Shown here: positions 1 to 38,300 of the stretch, piece after piece
Layout: each line of letters starts with the position of its first letter
Position numbering within the stretch: position 1 is the stretch's first letter
NCBI GenBank assembly: GCA_013397435.1
Contig: VZRG01000885.1
Coordinates: 235,260 to 299,259, forward strand
Length of the DNA: 64,000 bases
Direction: 5' to 3'
Origin: Erythrocercus mccallii
Lineage: Eukaryota > Chordata > Aves > Passeriformes > Dicruridae
Notes under the pieces: generated by a model
What the model was told of the DNA's origin: nothing
What the model saw: the letters and a program-made list of their open reading frames with translations, nothing else
Databases searched by the model: none
Position numbers and translations under genes: made by a program

Positions 1-2987
1 TCATGCCTCTGCCATTGCTATGTTCAGGTAAACGGAATTGCAGCCGAGACACCTCCACAGCCTCATCTGGGTCACTATTCTTCTGGGTGTGTGTTTCAGC
101 TGTGGAAGGAATTGGGGGGACAGGTGACTTTTTTGTTTGATCTGCTGTGTTTGGGTCCCTAAAGTGTACCTGCAGCTGTGGTGCTGCAGTGTGAGGCTTG
201 GAGCTGCCTGGGCAGTCTTTATTAAATTGCCTCTTTTCTTGGGCGTCAACTGAAACAGGTGACTTGATATAATGATTAGCTGGGGTACGTTGGGATGGAA
301 CTGAAAATGGTGGAGTTGGGAGGAATTTCATAGGGCTTGAGACCCTGTTGTAGTCTTGGAAAAGCCCTGGGGGAAACCCTAACTCATGCTCAAAGAAGCA
401 TCATTTTTGGGATGAGCTGCTCCTTTGTTCTTGAGGGGTGAAGTTTTTCCTACAGGGAACAGTCTTGCTCAAGTGTAGCCCTCTGCTCATCTCCAAGCTA
501 GTCTTGGATTTAGGTAGCTAAATTAGATTTCAGTAGTGCTATCTATAGGTAGCTAAAGTAGATTTCAGTAGTGCTATCTATAGTTTCATTCCTTACGAAA
601 TACTGTGATCACACATCTTCCCTGCATTTGAAGTAGAAATCTGCTGGCTTTATCTAGATGAGTCTCCAGTTTCCCGCATGTTAATGCTTCCAGCCCTTCC
701 TTTGGGACTGCCCAAGCCCAGTAAGTTTTCCCGTCAGGAAACCTCTCCCAGCTTTCAGCCAAAAATTTCTTTTTAACCTTTGACAACAGTGCTCCTGGTG
801 TTGTTACTTGCAAACCGATAGGAAAGCTATCTGCAGTGAGAGATTTGCTCCTCCCTTTCCTCCAGGAGAGGTTGGCAGATCTTCATGCAGCTTGTTCAGA
901 TGGGTCTGTGCTAAGGAAGGGTTTGTGTAAATATTAAATGCTCTGTCAGTGATGGTCATCACAGTGATGTGACCATGATGGTCACAGTCAGCATGGGGTG
1001 AAATTTGCTGCACAGTTGTGACATTTCTACAGAAATAGAAAATGGCACATGGGCTAGGGGAAGACTGGCAAGGGAGCTGCCACTTGGCATTTCTGGATGC
1101 TCCTGCACTTGCGTGAAAGAAAAGCTATTATTTTTTTTTTCCTAAATGAAGCTAGGGCCGTGTCTGTGCTCAGTGAACAAAGTAGGTTATATGCCAGCTA
1201 GTCTCACCTCCTCATATAAGGCTTTTGGTTACGCTATGGGTTCCTAGAGGTTTCTCCACATCAGGCACAGAAGACAAGGAGGTTGAAATTGAAGTGGTTG
1301 CTCTAATTCCATGGCATAGGATGGTTCCTTGTAGCTGGAGAATAGTAAACATCCACTGCCTGCTCCACTTGTCAACGCTGAAGGGGTGGATGTAGATACA
1401 TCTGATGTAGTCACCATTGAAAGGGTCTTATATAGGACTGTAGGGATTTGATACTGTGTCATACTGTATTTAACTGAAACTGCTGGCTTCATCACAGCCA
1501 TGCCTGTGCAACACTGCCTTGCTTAATATTGACTTGTTCCAGTGGATTTAGTACAGATCACTGTCTGTTTTAGTGGCCTTTGTGTGTGATTTACTTTGAT
1601 AGGTGAAACATTGCGGTCTGATAGAGACATTCATCCTAAGGAATATGTTGCTGATATTGGATGCCAGCCTAATACATGCTTGATTCCTAGGGAAAAGCCG
1701 CAGGAAACTGCTTTTCAGAGCAGCTCAGTTTTCTAGTTCATGAAGGCTGTAATCTGAGGGCTACATAATGACTAGTGCCATAAAGGAAGTTTTATTCATG
1801 CCCATACCCTGTCTGCCCAAGCCTGCCTACCTTCATCTTTCCTGCTGGGTGGGTTCAAAGGAAACTGCCTGTTGATTACAGTTCAGGCACTGCTTAATCT
1901 TCCAAGTCAGTGCAATAAGCAAAGGCACATGATTCAAATAGAAAATAAACAGAACATGGATGCTACTCTAGAAAGAAGGTGGAATAATTTTACTACCTGT
2001 TTCCTGGTTTTTATGTGGGTGTCAGTGTGAGTGGCACAAATGACAATGTGGAGAATACCACTCCATCTTACCTGCCTCCCAAAAGACACCAAACAAGATG
2101 GCTAAACACAAGCAGTTCATGCACAATCTTTCATCCGGTAGAAGCCATGTCTCAACAGTAGAAAGTGATAATGCAAATATCATTTGTCACCCATGAAGTG
2201 GATTGATCCTTCAGAGTAATGAAGTATCATGGTTATACAAGAATATAGGAACAAGCTGGTATGAGACTCTTACACAGGTTGGCAAATGTCTTGTTGCTGA
2301 TTATTCTTTGAATGCTGGACACAATTTTCAGAGAGTCTTTAATTTTCAATGACATTTGTATTTCATGTTTTCTTGTGTGGCTCTCTAAAATCTAGAAAGA
2401 GGAATAGAAAATGTACTAAGGAAATAACAAGACCTGTGCAAAAGGAAAAGCCATACTCAAGGCAAAATGGGTACTTTTATATGTATTTATTTTGTAGAGA
2501 TTTGTTGAAACATTTGTCTTCCTCCCACTCAACTGGTGTTCAACAAACTGTACACTAGCTAAGGACAGCACCCATTGCAGATGTTGTTACTATTTTAGTG
2601 TTGCTTAGATTTTCTAACAGATACACAGCTCTGCAATTCTTTAAAATCGAAGTTGCAAACCTAATATAAGCATGAGATGTAAATGGGAAATGTGGTCTCA
2701 TCATTTACTATCAGTGTGATATGAAGCTAATTTTGCTGATAACTAGGTTCAAGACAAAATGCATTATTCCTTTTTTTTTGCAAGTATATTTGTTAACTGT
2801 CATGCCAAGAGTTTCCAGGTTCGTCTTTCAAAAGGAAGCTAATTATTTCATTCTCCTGCCTGAGGCATCACACACAATTTTGTCTGGCAAGCACAGTTAC
2901 CTGAACCAAACCAAGCTCTTTCTGAGAGAAATGCTGTGTACCTTATTAAGAGTTGATGCTAGTGCTCTTCCTCTTTTTCTTTCCCAG
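1..2987 (+). other. ACTN1: ACTN1 intron 6 (3' part)
   Basis: This is intron sequence leading to the acceptor at 2986-2987. Exons 1 to 6, encoding about the first 198 residues (N-terminus, CH1 and half of CH2), lie outside the window. I see no exon, RNA gene or recognisable transposon here, only a 35-nt tandem duplication at 511-580. Short open frames on both strands resemble no protein I know. Confidence 0.8.
511..580 (+). repeat. 35-nt tandem duplication
   Basis: Two copies (511-545 and 546-580) beginning TAGGTAGCTAAA, differing at one base. They lie in ACTN1 intron 6. Confidence 0.95.
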
Positions 2988-28364
<25,377 letters not shown>

Positions 28365-29100
28365 CTTTTTTCTGTCCCACCACACGCTCCCTCCCCTCTC
28401 CCCCGTCCAACACGCCCTATTTTCTCTTTGCAAAGCAACCTCTGCTCCGCTCTTTTTTGTGTTTTCCTGTTTTGCTTCAGATAACAGATCACATTTTTAA
28501 GTGGGGGGGAGGACATTGACATGGGACCGCCTACCTTGCCCTTGAAAAAACAGTTTACAAAATTATTTTGTGCAAAAAAGTTACATTTTAAAAAGAACAG
28601 ACATATTTTATTATAGAAAAAGGTATTTTTCTCCACCAGATTGAAACTTAAAAAGAAAATGTTAAAATATTGCACCAAATATTTTTTGTTGTGACATACA
28701 AAGTCAAGCACAATGTTACATTCCATCCTTTCCAAAAAGAACCAAACTATGACAAAACTTCACTTGTTCTGTTAACTATTACATTTGCGTATGTCTCTCT
28801 TATCACATTTATCTTGGGAGGGGGGAAGGCACACAAGTGCATGTGTTTGCTGGTTCACTCATTTCATGAAAATATTTTATGATAAACTTTTGAAATTGCT
28901 GTGTTTTCTAGGGAAAAAAATAATGTACACAGCTCATGTTTTCATATTTAATTAAAAAATACAATACGCCTCCTATGTTTATCAGTGCACAACTTTTTTT
29001 GTTGCTGAGAGTTGTCTGGTTTCAGAACATGAAGCTTGAGAGTTGATAACTTTGATATTGCTTGTCACAAACCATATTAAAAACTTCTTGTGATAACAAC
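28365..29100 (+). other. ACTN1: ACTN1 3' UTR
   Basis: AT-rich sequence after the stop codon, with two ATTAAA polyadenylation hexamers at 28951-28956 and 29076-29081. No AATAAA precedes them. The exact cleavage site is not fixed by sequence alone; an end near 29100 is assumed from the second hexamer. Confidence 0.65.
29076..29081 (+). terminator. ACTN1: Probable ACTN1 polyadenylation signal ATTAAA
   Basis: ATTAAA lies about 710 nt after the stop codon, followed within 40 nt by T/G-containing sequence. The upstream ATTAAA at 28951 is an alternative. Confidence 0.5.
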
Positions 29101-32100
29101 TCTAGACTTTATTCATTTGTATAGTAGAATCGTTTCATCCATAGTTAAACATGATAAGGAGAACCCAAAATTAATGGTTTCAATTGAAATTACACTACAT
29201 TTAAAGGTATATTCTCAGTGCCATAGCCTTTTCATTCTTGCTGAATAATGTTTAAATTTTCACAGCTTAATGACCACTTTTAAATCCCCAATACACCCCT
29301 ATCTTTAGACGCAATATTCTTGTTACTCCTTAAAAACCAGCAGAGAATTAGTTACTAGAGTTGTACAACCACCATATCTTAAACCATCCATGAAAAACCC
29401 ATCTACTGTTCCATGCTCAATATTGAACATCTGACTGATTTTGATACCACATCTTCTGACCTCATAGATTCCTCCAGGATCATCTTTCTGTTGGACATAC
29501 AAACAAAACCAGCCTTCAGGACAGCTCCTGTAGGACTTCTATTGAGTCATAAAGTAAAACGTGTGTGTCCAGAAATTGGCAAAGGGAAGCATCTAATCCC
29601 TTCCTGCCATCTCATACTTTGGGTGCATTTCCTGCCCTCCCACAGCTTTTTTAAGAAACACAGGGTTAGGAGCAAAATAACATTACTGCTTCATGATGTG
29701 TTTCAACTAAATGTTTAATAGGTATAAGCACATACCTCTGTCTCTGCTCCCAAAGGCAGATTTTATTTTGAAGTAATGATTGCAGGGATGGTGGACTCAT
29801 TGGGCAGATTCACAAAGAGCTCCTTGGTAACATCATCCTCTAGTTCCCCAGGACAGCTGAGTCCTGAGGAAGGTATTGTACATGGTGGATTGGAGTTCAG
29901 CACAGCTTTCTGGTTTATTCCTGACCTTCAGTAGGACACAATAAAATTCACAGCCGCACATTATGATGTATCCCAACATGACAGTATCTGCCTACTGTAT
30001 TTGGAGAGGGGATGCTAATGTCTGCTACCACACTTCTTTCCAGCATACACCAAGATCTGCATTCTCCCATAGGCTGGATAATGAGTTTACAGGGGGCATG
30101 CAAATAAATGCCACTTAGCTTCATACATAAATGAGGCCAGGCTGCATTCACCACAATTTGTCTTCAAAGGTGACACTTTGTGTAACTTAGCTATCATTGT
30201 GTTGTTAATGAGAGCTAGAATTGAGCTGAAGCCTCCTGTGTTGAAACCCATGATACTGAGAAGCCTGGAGGGGTTGATATGAATTGTCAGTAATGTAGGA
30301 CTTGGAGCCACAGCAGCATTTAATCCACTTGCAAACTCATTTTCAGCTATGTCTCTGCTATGTTGCTGTAAATGGGACTATCCTCTTCAAAAGTATGGTA
30401 TGCTGATTTCTGTTGCCATGTTTTAAAGTACAAAGCATAGGTTATCTGTGTGAAAGCTAAAACAGCAGAGAAGATGACTAGAGGCCTGAACAGATAATTT
30501 ATATTGAAGTTTGCTTCTGAATATCCACTGCCCTTGCTTTGGCAACACTCTTTGCTCTTTCACAGTAGCTGCCCTGTCCTTGGTTTGCTGCACCTGAAAA
30601 AGGACATTTGCAATGTCAAAAATTTGATGAAAAAAATTTGATCTCTGTAGGTTGCCTTCCAGAAAATGCAATGGTGTTTTAATAAATATTTATTTAAACA
30701 ATAAAACTGAGGTGGGGGAGAATGGGAATATCTGTTGGGCTGTTAAATGACTATCGTCTGGAGAAAAGATCCACGTTGTTTTGGAAAGGGGGTGGAAAAT
30801 AGCATAGCTGCCCCTTGGACCATCACTTTGGGCCCAGATCTGCTAGCACTCTGAGAATGAAGCCAAATTATGTTGAATGATGCTGGTGACAGCACTTTGC
30901 AAGTCTGTGCTTGGAGATTCCAGAAGTCTTCATAAAAATATTTTTCTGAGGTGGCAGTGTTGCAATGTGTGACCAGGTTTCACACAAAACACCAGCTAGG
31001 TGTAAGTATAGTATATTGTATAGTTTTATGACAGAAGGCATGTGCCTCATCCCTGCTGACACCATAGATAGGTGGCAATGTGTGGGCTGCAGCCTTGTGG
31101 AAGATGGCACCCCAGCACTGCTTTGGTGAAACTGAGATGTCAACAGCAACAGAAAGGTCTGGCCTTTGCTTCTGGGTACTTGAATAGGGTTAAAAATATT
31201 GGCAATAAGTGTGCCTAAAATATACTGGCATGTTTCCTCTTGGGTAGCATAGTCTCTGACAAACTGGCTAGAGCTTACGTGACCTGCTGCAAGACATTCA
31301 CCTTCCTCATTTGCAGCACAAGATTTATCTTGCAATTGTGTGGCCTAACAGTCTGTGGCAGTTAGTATGCTGAAATGTGAAAACAGCTTGTGGTATTAGG
31401 GTCATGTTTTTGCAGCTAACATGCCATTCTTTAGCCAAGGTCTGGCATCAACCTTGACAAAATTTGTCTCTGGAAGCAGCTGTTTGCAGCTCAGCAGCTG
31501 CCCTTTTGTCTGCCAGGAGCACAAAAAGTGCTCCCAAAAACCCACTTCAAGCTCACTCCCTCCGTTCAGGGGTAAACCATTTCTCTCAGTCTCCCATACT
31601 CACTATTTCAGGTGTGGAAATTATACTTTTTGTAGAAATTAACCAAGAAAGTCCTTTCCACGACTGTTGGTGTCTTTTACTGCTGAGATCTCAATGACCT
31701 GCCTTATTCAGCCTGACTGTCTGACAGTACAGGGGCAGAAAACACTTCAGTGCTCAAACAACATGGGTCTTGTCTTGCCTGCCAAAATATCAGCTGCATT
31801 TCCCAAAGCCTCTCAAATCTATCTTGTGACCATTGCATGTCTTCGGTGCTGCCAGCATCTGGTTTGGAGCAGAGTGCAGGAGCAGAGCCAGGAGTCTCAG
31901 AAGACAATGAAAGGAAACTAGTCTGCAACCTTGAATGAACTTGGATTCAAAGAAGTATTCATATATCCATGGAGCTTCCATCCAGACAAGTCAGACTGAC
32001 TGGTCTTATCAGGGAAATGAAGGAGAGGGTGGGGGGTTATAATGGCTGTGAAAAGGAACAGCTTGAACTAAATTCTTTGTTAAGAAAACAGAATGGAAAT

Positions 32101-33734
32101 ATAATTTTCATACCATAACAAGAAGATTAATTGTACAAAATTGCTTGCACTACAATACAGACACTGAGGTAGCACAGACTTTTTCCACCCCTGTGGTAGC
32201 CAAGTACAAAAAAACTTAATCCTGTTAAATTAATTAAACCCCTGAGGTAACTCTGGCTACTGAAAGAATTGCTACTGTGCAAACCCTTAAAATCCACTGC
32301 ATTAGCACTAAGCTGCTGGGAAAGTCTTAGCATAGTAAACATAGATTACAGTCTAGGGCATATCCTGATGCAAACAGGTAATCAGAACATTCCCCAGCAG
32401 ACACTGAGAAAATGTGCTAAGTGCTGTGGTCAGTAAAGAAGTCAGCCATTGGGAAGGATGAAGTTGGATGATTGCATCTTGTATGGGAAGGGATACTCTA
32501 AGGCCATTTCAGATAGATTTAAATCTCAGCAATTTAATTCACTGAAAATAAAAGGAGAAAAGTAATCTTTTCTATATTCTGAGGGCTCAGAGCTACCATA
32601 GACTAGATCTCACCAATAAGATATTAAAATAGATTCTTCCCATCTTTGAATACCATACAACAGCCAGGAAATAGGGTCTCAGCTTAATTCTCTGCTTTGG
32701 CTTCTGGGACATACATTCAAATATGCTGGCAGAAACTGCCCTACCTCCCATCACTGTCTTACCTCTTCTCAGCAAGTCTCTTTACATCCACTTTATATTA
32801 GTCAGTAGTTCACATCCTGGTGGCCTAGCCAGCATTCAAGCAAAATATTGAGGACCTCTAGTAATCATCATGCCTCAGTGACCCTGACCCTCAGACTGTG
32901 CAAAAGTGTGAGATCTCTCACTACTACTGTGGGAAACATCCAGTGTTACTTCCACTGTGCCGATAAAGAAGGCACAGGGGGGAAAAGGGCTAGGTGTCAC
33001 TAGAAGGTAGAAATATGAAGCCTTTATTTACAATTGCAATGCAGTGTCTCTTCATCCAGAAACACTACCCACACACAGGAGGCAATGCTGCAGATTCTCC
33101 TGCTGATATATTTCATGCCTTTTACCACCCATGCAGAGTGTCCACAACCAAGAAAGGGAAAGCAGGACTCCAGCCTGGCTCAGGAACGACCAGAGCAGTC
33201 AGAGCTGCGTTCCAGATGCACAGCTGCATTCTTCCCTGCTGACACGATCCCAGAGGCTGAAGAGAAGCAGGATAAAACAAAACAAAAAAAGCTTTAATTG
33301 GGCTTCTAGCATGACTTATCTTCATTATTGCCAGTAATTCCAATCCCTATTACAGCCATACCATTCCAAGACTGCCACCTAAGGAGCTTTTTTCTGCTTC
33401 TGAATTTCTTAACACAGCAGTTCAAGCACACGGTCACACACAGAGACTCTACTGCTGCTCCTGTAATAGTCCAGCTCTGCCACCTACACAGAATTTGCAC
33501 AAAAAGTCACAGCATTACCATTTTGAGTGTTCTGGAGTGTCTTATCAAATAAAGAAGTAAAGCAGCCTTACAACTGAAGATTGTATTCAGAGTTGTAAGA
33601 CATACTTGCACCAGATACAGCTACCCATATTTTCTTTTTAAACTACAGCTAGCTGTGTTCTGTTGTCACATTTCTCCATTTTCTTACCAAGAGTTCACAT
33701 CAGCTGCCTTGTGGCAAAAATACTGGGCTGAATT
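29101..33734. other. Intergenic region between ACTN1 and the SRSF5-like gene
   Basis: 4.6 kb without a recognised gene. It is AT-rich at first, with AATAAA-like signals near 30680-30705 that have no identified transcript. All open frames on both strands are short and unlike known proteins. Confidence 0.6.
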
Positions 33735-34225
33735 AGCCAGGGTGTCCCTGGAGGGTCAAGAGATGTGATCCTGCCCCTCTACACAGCACTGGTGAGGCCA
33801 CATCTGAAGTGTTATGTCCACAAAAGAGACATGGACTTACTGAAGCAAATCCAGCACATCACCACAAAGATGACTGTGAGACTGGAACACCTCTCATATA
33901 AGGGAAGACCAAGAGAGCTGGAATTGTTCAGCCTGGAGAAGGCTGAATGTATACCAATACCTGAATGGGAGAGAATGAAGAGGAGGGTGCCAGACTCTTC
34001 TCAGTAGTATCCATTGACAACTGAAACCCATGGCGCTTCATTTGAGCACAAGAAAATACTTTTCTTCTACTCTAAGGGTGGTCAAACACTAGGTCAGGCC
34101 GTCCAGAGAGGTTGTGGACCCTCCATCTGGATACTAAAAAGCTGGATGGACATGGTCCTGGGCAGCCTTGGGGGATTAAACCTGATGATCTCAAAGAATC
34201 ACTTCCAACCTAAAAGATTCTGTTT
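33735..34225 (+). mobile_element. CR1 LINE fragment, 3' end
   Basis: A decayed copy of the C-terminal reverse-transcriptase region and 3' UTR of a chicken-repeat-1 element on the + strand. Translation shows LPLYTALVRPHLK, matching the CR1 signature LPLYxALVRPHLEY, and then RELELFSLEKAE. It ends in the usual CR1 tail wording (GGGCAGCCTTGGGGGATTAA, TTCCAACCTAAA). Stops and indels show that it is inactive. Confidence 0.85.
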
Positions 34226-34860
34226 ATTATACAGATGTTTAATGTATAGGTTATCTCCCTCCTAGAGAGGGCAATACATTGGGATGATGCCTGAATTCAA
34301 CACACAATATCATAAATGCAACTTAGATATTTACTCCAAGTTAAAACAGGAAATCCAGATATGATGCTCTCAGACAAGGGGGGAAAACAGGCAAACCAAA
34401 CTGTAGTTATATTTCAAGCATTTAGACAGTGAAGACTTAACAAGTCATGCTACACTGACAAAACAGATATTTTTTTATCTTGGTCATCGTACTATCCATA
34501 ATGTCAGTATATCTGACACTAATAAAGCAGGAAAGCACTGTGCTGTTTATTCGTGGAAGAACTGCTTCTGCCATAGAGGCCCGGATCTTCACTAGACGCT
34601 TTTTTCCAGCCGAGGTTTCCCCCTGGTGTCAGCGATTAACAGTACTGAGCGTTATCCAAAGCCGTGTCATTCTCTGTGCCGAAGAGAAGATGGTGAGGGG
34701 CTGGCCGCAGCACACAGCTGCTGTTGGCAGAGCTGAGCTGCCGAGTGCAACACTTCAGATGAATTCTCCGGACGTGTGACTTTTCTCCTCCACTTGTAAA
34801 GCAGAATTGTTACCCGTCTGTTTTGTCATGTCTCAGTCAAAAAGTCACAAGCAGTTCAGC
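34226..34860. other. Intergenic sequence upstream of the SRSF5-like promoter
   Basis: No gene recognised. Base composition shifts from AT-rich to GC-richer towards the CpG island. An upstream antisense transcript is possible but not visible in the sequence. Confidence 0.5.
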
Positions 34861-35007
34861 CCGAACAGGCTGCCCAGGGAAGCTGTGGATACCCCATCCC
34901 TGGCCGTGTGCAAGGTCAGGCTGGACGGGGCCCTGAGCATCCTGATCCAACGGGACGCGTCCCTGCCTGTGGTGTAGGGTTGCAGCGGAACGGTCTCTCA
35001 GGTCCCC
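34861..35007 (+). mobile_element. CR1 LINE 3' end abutting the SRSF5-like promoter
   Basis: The stretch matches the CR1 3' UTR pattern in order: GAACAGGCTGCCCAGGGAAG, then CTGTGGATACCCCATCCCTGG, the CTGGACGGGGCCCTGAGCA block, and GGGTTGCAGCGGAACGGTCT in place of the usual GGGTTGGAACTAGATGATCT. It is enriched in CpG compared with a typical CR1, presumably because it lies in an unmethylated island. Confidence 0.75.
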
Positions 35008-35360
35008 GCCATTGCCCCCCGCGCCTACATCTCCCGTCGTGCCGCGCGGCTCGCTGCGGGTGGGGCGGGGCGGGCGGCTGCGCGCAGGCGCGGCTGTCGC
35101 GCGGCGGTCGGTCGGTGAAGCAGCCGGCAGCCATTGTCGCCGCGGCCGCAGAGCGGTTCCCTCACGGCCCGCAGGATTCGCCGCTCCGCGACGGTGCGTG
35201 GCCGCCTCTCCACAGCGGGGGAGCCGGGGTGGGCGCGGGGAGGAACCGGCGGGGTTCTGGCGGCGGTACCCTGCGTCGGGGCGGGAACGGGCCGAGGCCG
35301 GGGAGCCGCGGGCGGAGGCCGCGCTGGCGCCGCGCGGCGCCGCAGGCCCGAGCGCTCGGC
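35008..35360 (+). promoter_or_regulatory. CpG-island promoter of the SRSF5-like gene
   Basis: Very GC-rich, CpG-dense DNA with an Sp1-type GC box (GGGGCGGGG, 35062-35070) and an NRF1-like GCGCAGGCGCGG (35082-35093). Transcription probably starts between about 35090 and 35140. There is no TATA box. The island continues past the N run to about 35620, with YY1-type ATGGCGGC motifs at 35550-35557 and 35647-35654. Confidence 0.75.
35100..35193 (+). other. SRSF5-like exon 1 (5' UTR, non-coding)
   Basis: GC-rich exon ending at a good donor, ACG|GTGCGT, at 35194. The 5' end is estimated, as no start-site signal defines it. It contains no ATG in frame with the main ORF. The first coding exon begins with only 13 nt of UTR, so a spliced 5' exon is required. 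Confidence 0.6.
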
Positions 35361-38300
35361 NNNNNNNNNNNNNNNNNNNNNNNNNNNNNNNNNNNNNNNN
35401 NNNNNNNNNNNNNNNCCGCGATCCATCGCTGCCCCGGGGGGGAGGGCTGATCTCGGCAGGATGGCCGGGAGGAGCCGTCGCGGATTGGAGGCGAGTGCAA
35501 AGCTTCGAAGAGCCGAAGGGGCCGGTGCTTCTGCGTGGGCCGGCGCCGCGATGGCGGCGGGCCCGTGAAGAGGGCCCGGCTGCCTTAGGCCGCAGGCCTG
35601 GCGCAGTCCCGGATCCTTTTGGCCTCTCGAAAGGAGGGAGGAGCAGATGGCGGCTTGCTGCGGATCCGTGCTTCCCTAGGGCTTTTCTGCATCTACTGAG
35701 TCGTCAGGGAGCGAACTCGGTTTCATTGTGTTAGGAGCAACGTGTGAAGCTCCGCGCCTTGCAGGTGTCAATACAGATCTCTCATCCATTGTGCTCCCTG
35801 ATTATGAGTAAATAAGGCGCGGATGGATTGTTCTTACGGCCTTCGCTGTATATTTGACAGTTTCGGTGGTGGTCGGTTTTGCCCACCCACCCCGTGTTCA
35901 TTTCCTTCTGCGATTCTTCCCCCCATTTTATTCTCCTAGAGCTAAAAATATCGAACAGCAGTTACGCAGTCCATTTTATGTTTCAAATCTCTGTTGTTCC
36001 CAAAATGATCGCTGTTGCCAGAGTGGCTGTTACTGCCGTGTTTTAAAGCATACAGTTACGTAAGGCTGTCCTTCCTCTACAAGGGCCTGCCTTTCCCTTA
36101 ATACCCACTGCTGGCCTGGCCAGTGTTTGCGTGGTAAGGGTGCGCCAGGGAAACCGTGTGTTGGAAGACCGGGCACTCGGCGAGGGAGCTGAACCAGCCC
36201 CCTGAACTGGATTTCCGTGTGGGCATCAAAATGCACGTGTGAGCACAAAGGAGAGAATGGTTACAAAGGGCAGCGTAGGCTCTTCCGAGGTTCGGAGATT
36301 GCTGAGGCCAATCTAAGTAAGTGCTGTCAGAATTCAACCTCTCGTCCTATAAAACGCCCAGTACTCTGGCAATTCTGTGATGGCATGGTAAGTCTGAGTG
36401 AAGAAAGCATTCAATAGAAACCTAATGGGTGTAAGTTAACAGAGAAGGTAAATCACATTAGTTCAAAATACTGCATCCAAACTGACTGGAATTACTTTCA
36501 CAGCTTAACCTGACATGTCTGTTTACTCTGCCTGCTTTAGAGCCCAGTATTGTAGTGCAAGATCACATCATATTGCCATTCCTTAGCACCCAAATTCTTT
36601 GGCTTTTTCTATGACAGCAAGCTCACTGAGTGAGCCACATAATTAATATTTTCCAGTTACAAGATCTTAAAAATTTTTAAACCACATAAGCTGGAAAAGT
36701 GACACCTTAAGGTAAAAGATGGAGTTTTACATAGAATATCTCAAATGATATATACGGGATCAGTGGATAACTTTAAAAAATTCGGTGCCTCAAATAGCTT
36801 TTTTTTTTGCCATTGTTGAAATCTCATAATGCAAAATTCTTCAAAACCAGATAGACTGTTAAAATAAGTTATAATAATTTGATGACTACCATTTATCTTT
36901 TGTGTGCTAATAAAATTTTATTGAAGAGATTTTTCTAGGTGAAAGCAAAAGTTTTGAAAATGTTTTATGTTGTTTGTTGTTGTTCTGATGATTAACATAT
37001 TAATTTTGGGGGTTTTTTCCAGCAGCTAATAACCCAGTAAAATCTTTGAAGTTATAGATTTGGGATTTTAAGTTTCATGATTAAAAAGTACAAAACTGGA
37101 AGTTCTTTGTAGGTTCTGCTAGAAGTCAGCAAGACAGGATTTTGTCACTTTTCTGGCTGTAAGAATCTGCCAGAAAAGTGATAAATACAATTTTAATATG
37201 TATACCTGGAGGACAGTAAAATCAAATCTTAACCAAGATTTCTGAGATGTAAAAGTGATCTTAATCATCCTATTTTAAGTTTATTAATCTGATAAATGGT
37301 GCTGTTTTCTTTTTTAGCATTAACCTTAAGATGAGTGGCTGCCGTGTCTTTGTTGGACACTTGAGCTCACGTGCTCGTGAACGGGATGTAGAGAAATTCT
37401 TCAAAGGATATGGTCGCATACGAGAAATCCATCTAAAAAATGGATTTGGGTTTGTGGTAAGTAACAGCCTTATTTTCCTTGCTCTTGCTTGCAGATACCA
37501 ACCTTGCTAGGATGATGTCAAGGAAAGGAAGATGTTTAAGATAATAGTAGTTGCAGTGGGAAATGGAAAATATTAATACAGATTTCAGAATGCTTTTCAT
37601 AATTTTGGATCAGTTTTGGCCAGGTTTTGCTCAAAATCTTGCTAATATTCCAGCTACGTTAAATACATTGTTTGATCATAGTCCTCCATGGATAAAAAAT
37701 TTATCACTCATTTCTGAAGACCATATAAATATCCTGTTATGGCAGTACAAAATTTTGCAGTCTTGACTGGGAAGTAAAGTTTATACAGAACCACTTAAGC
37801 TCCTCTCTCACCCCTTGTAGTCTGCTTGGTCATATTTCTTAAGTAATGGCCTGACATAAAAGTGGAGTAGTTGGCAAGACAACAGGTGTAATAAGTGCTG
37901 GCTGGTGGATTCAAGCAGGACAGCTTGGAAGTCTTGTGCAGCTGAAGTTCAACATATTCATCATCAGTACATGTTTATAGGGCATATATGTGTCAAACTA
38001 TTAAAATGAAATAGACAGTTTATTGTATCTCAGTTACCTACCGTTGTATCATATCTCAGTTACCTACCTATCTGCTCCTAAATACCTGAATTCTGCAGCT
38101 TTACAGGTTCACAGATTGACACAGCCTGTGTTTTAACTATTACCTCATGAGAATTGAGAATTAGCTGTTGTGCAGCATTTAGTTCAGACTTGAAAGGCTG
38201 ACACTGCCCTTGCACTGTGGCAGGCTTACATACACTGTTTCTGCCAAGATCAATCCCTTGAGTGCAGTTACTGGAAAAGAACAAAAGGACAGGCTTTGCC

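Noticed and set aside
35012..35734. 240-codon + strand frame and partners on both strands across the promoter
   Set aside because: GC-rich CpG island with few stop codons, crossing the N run. Composition artefact.
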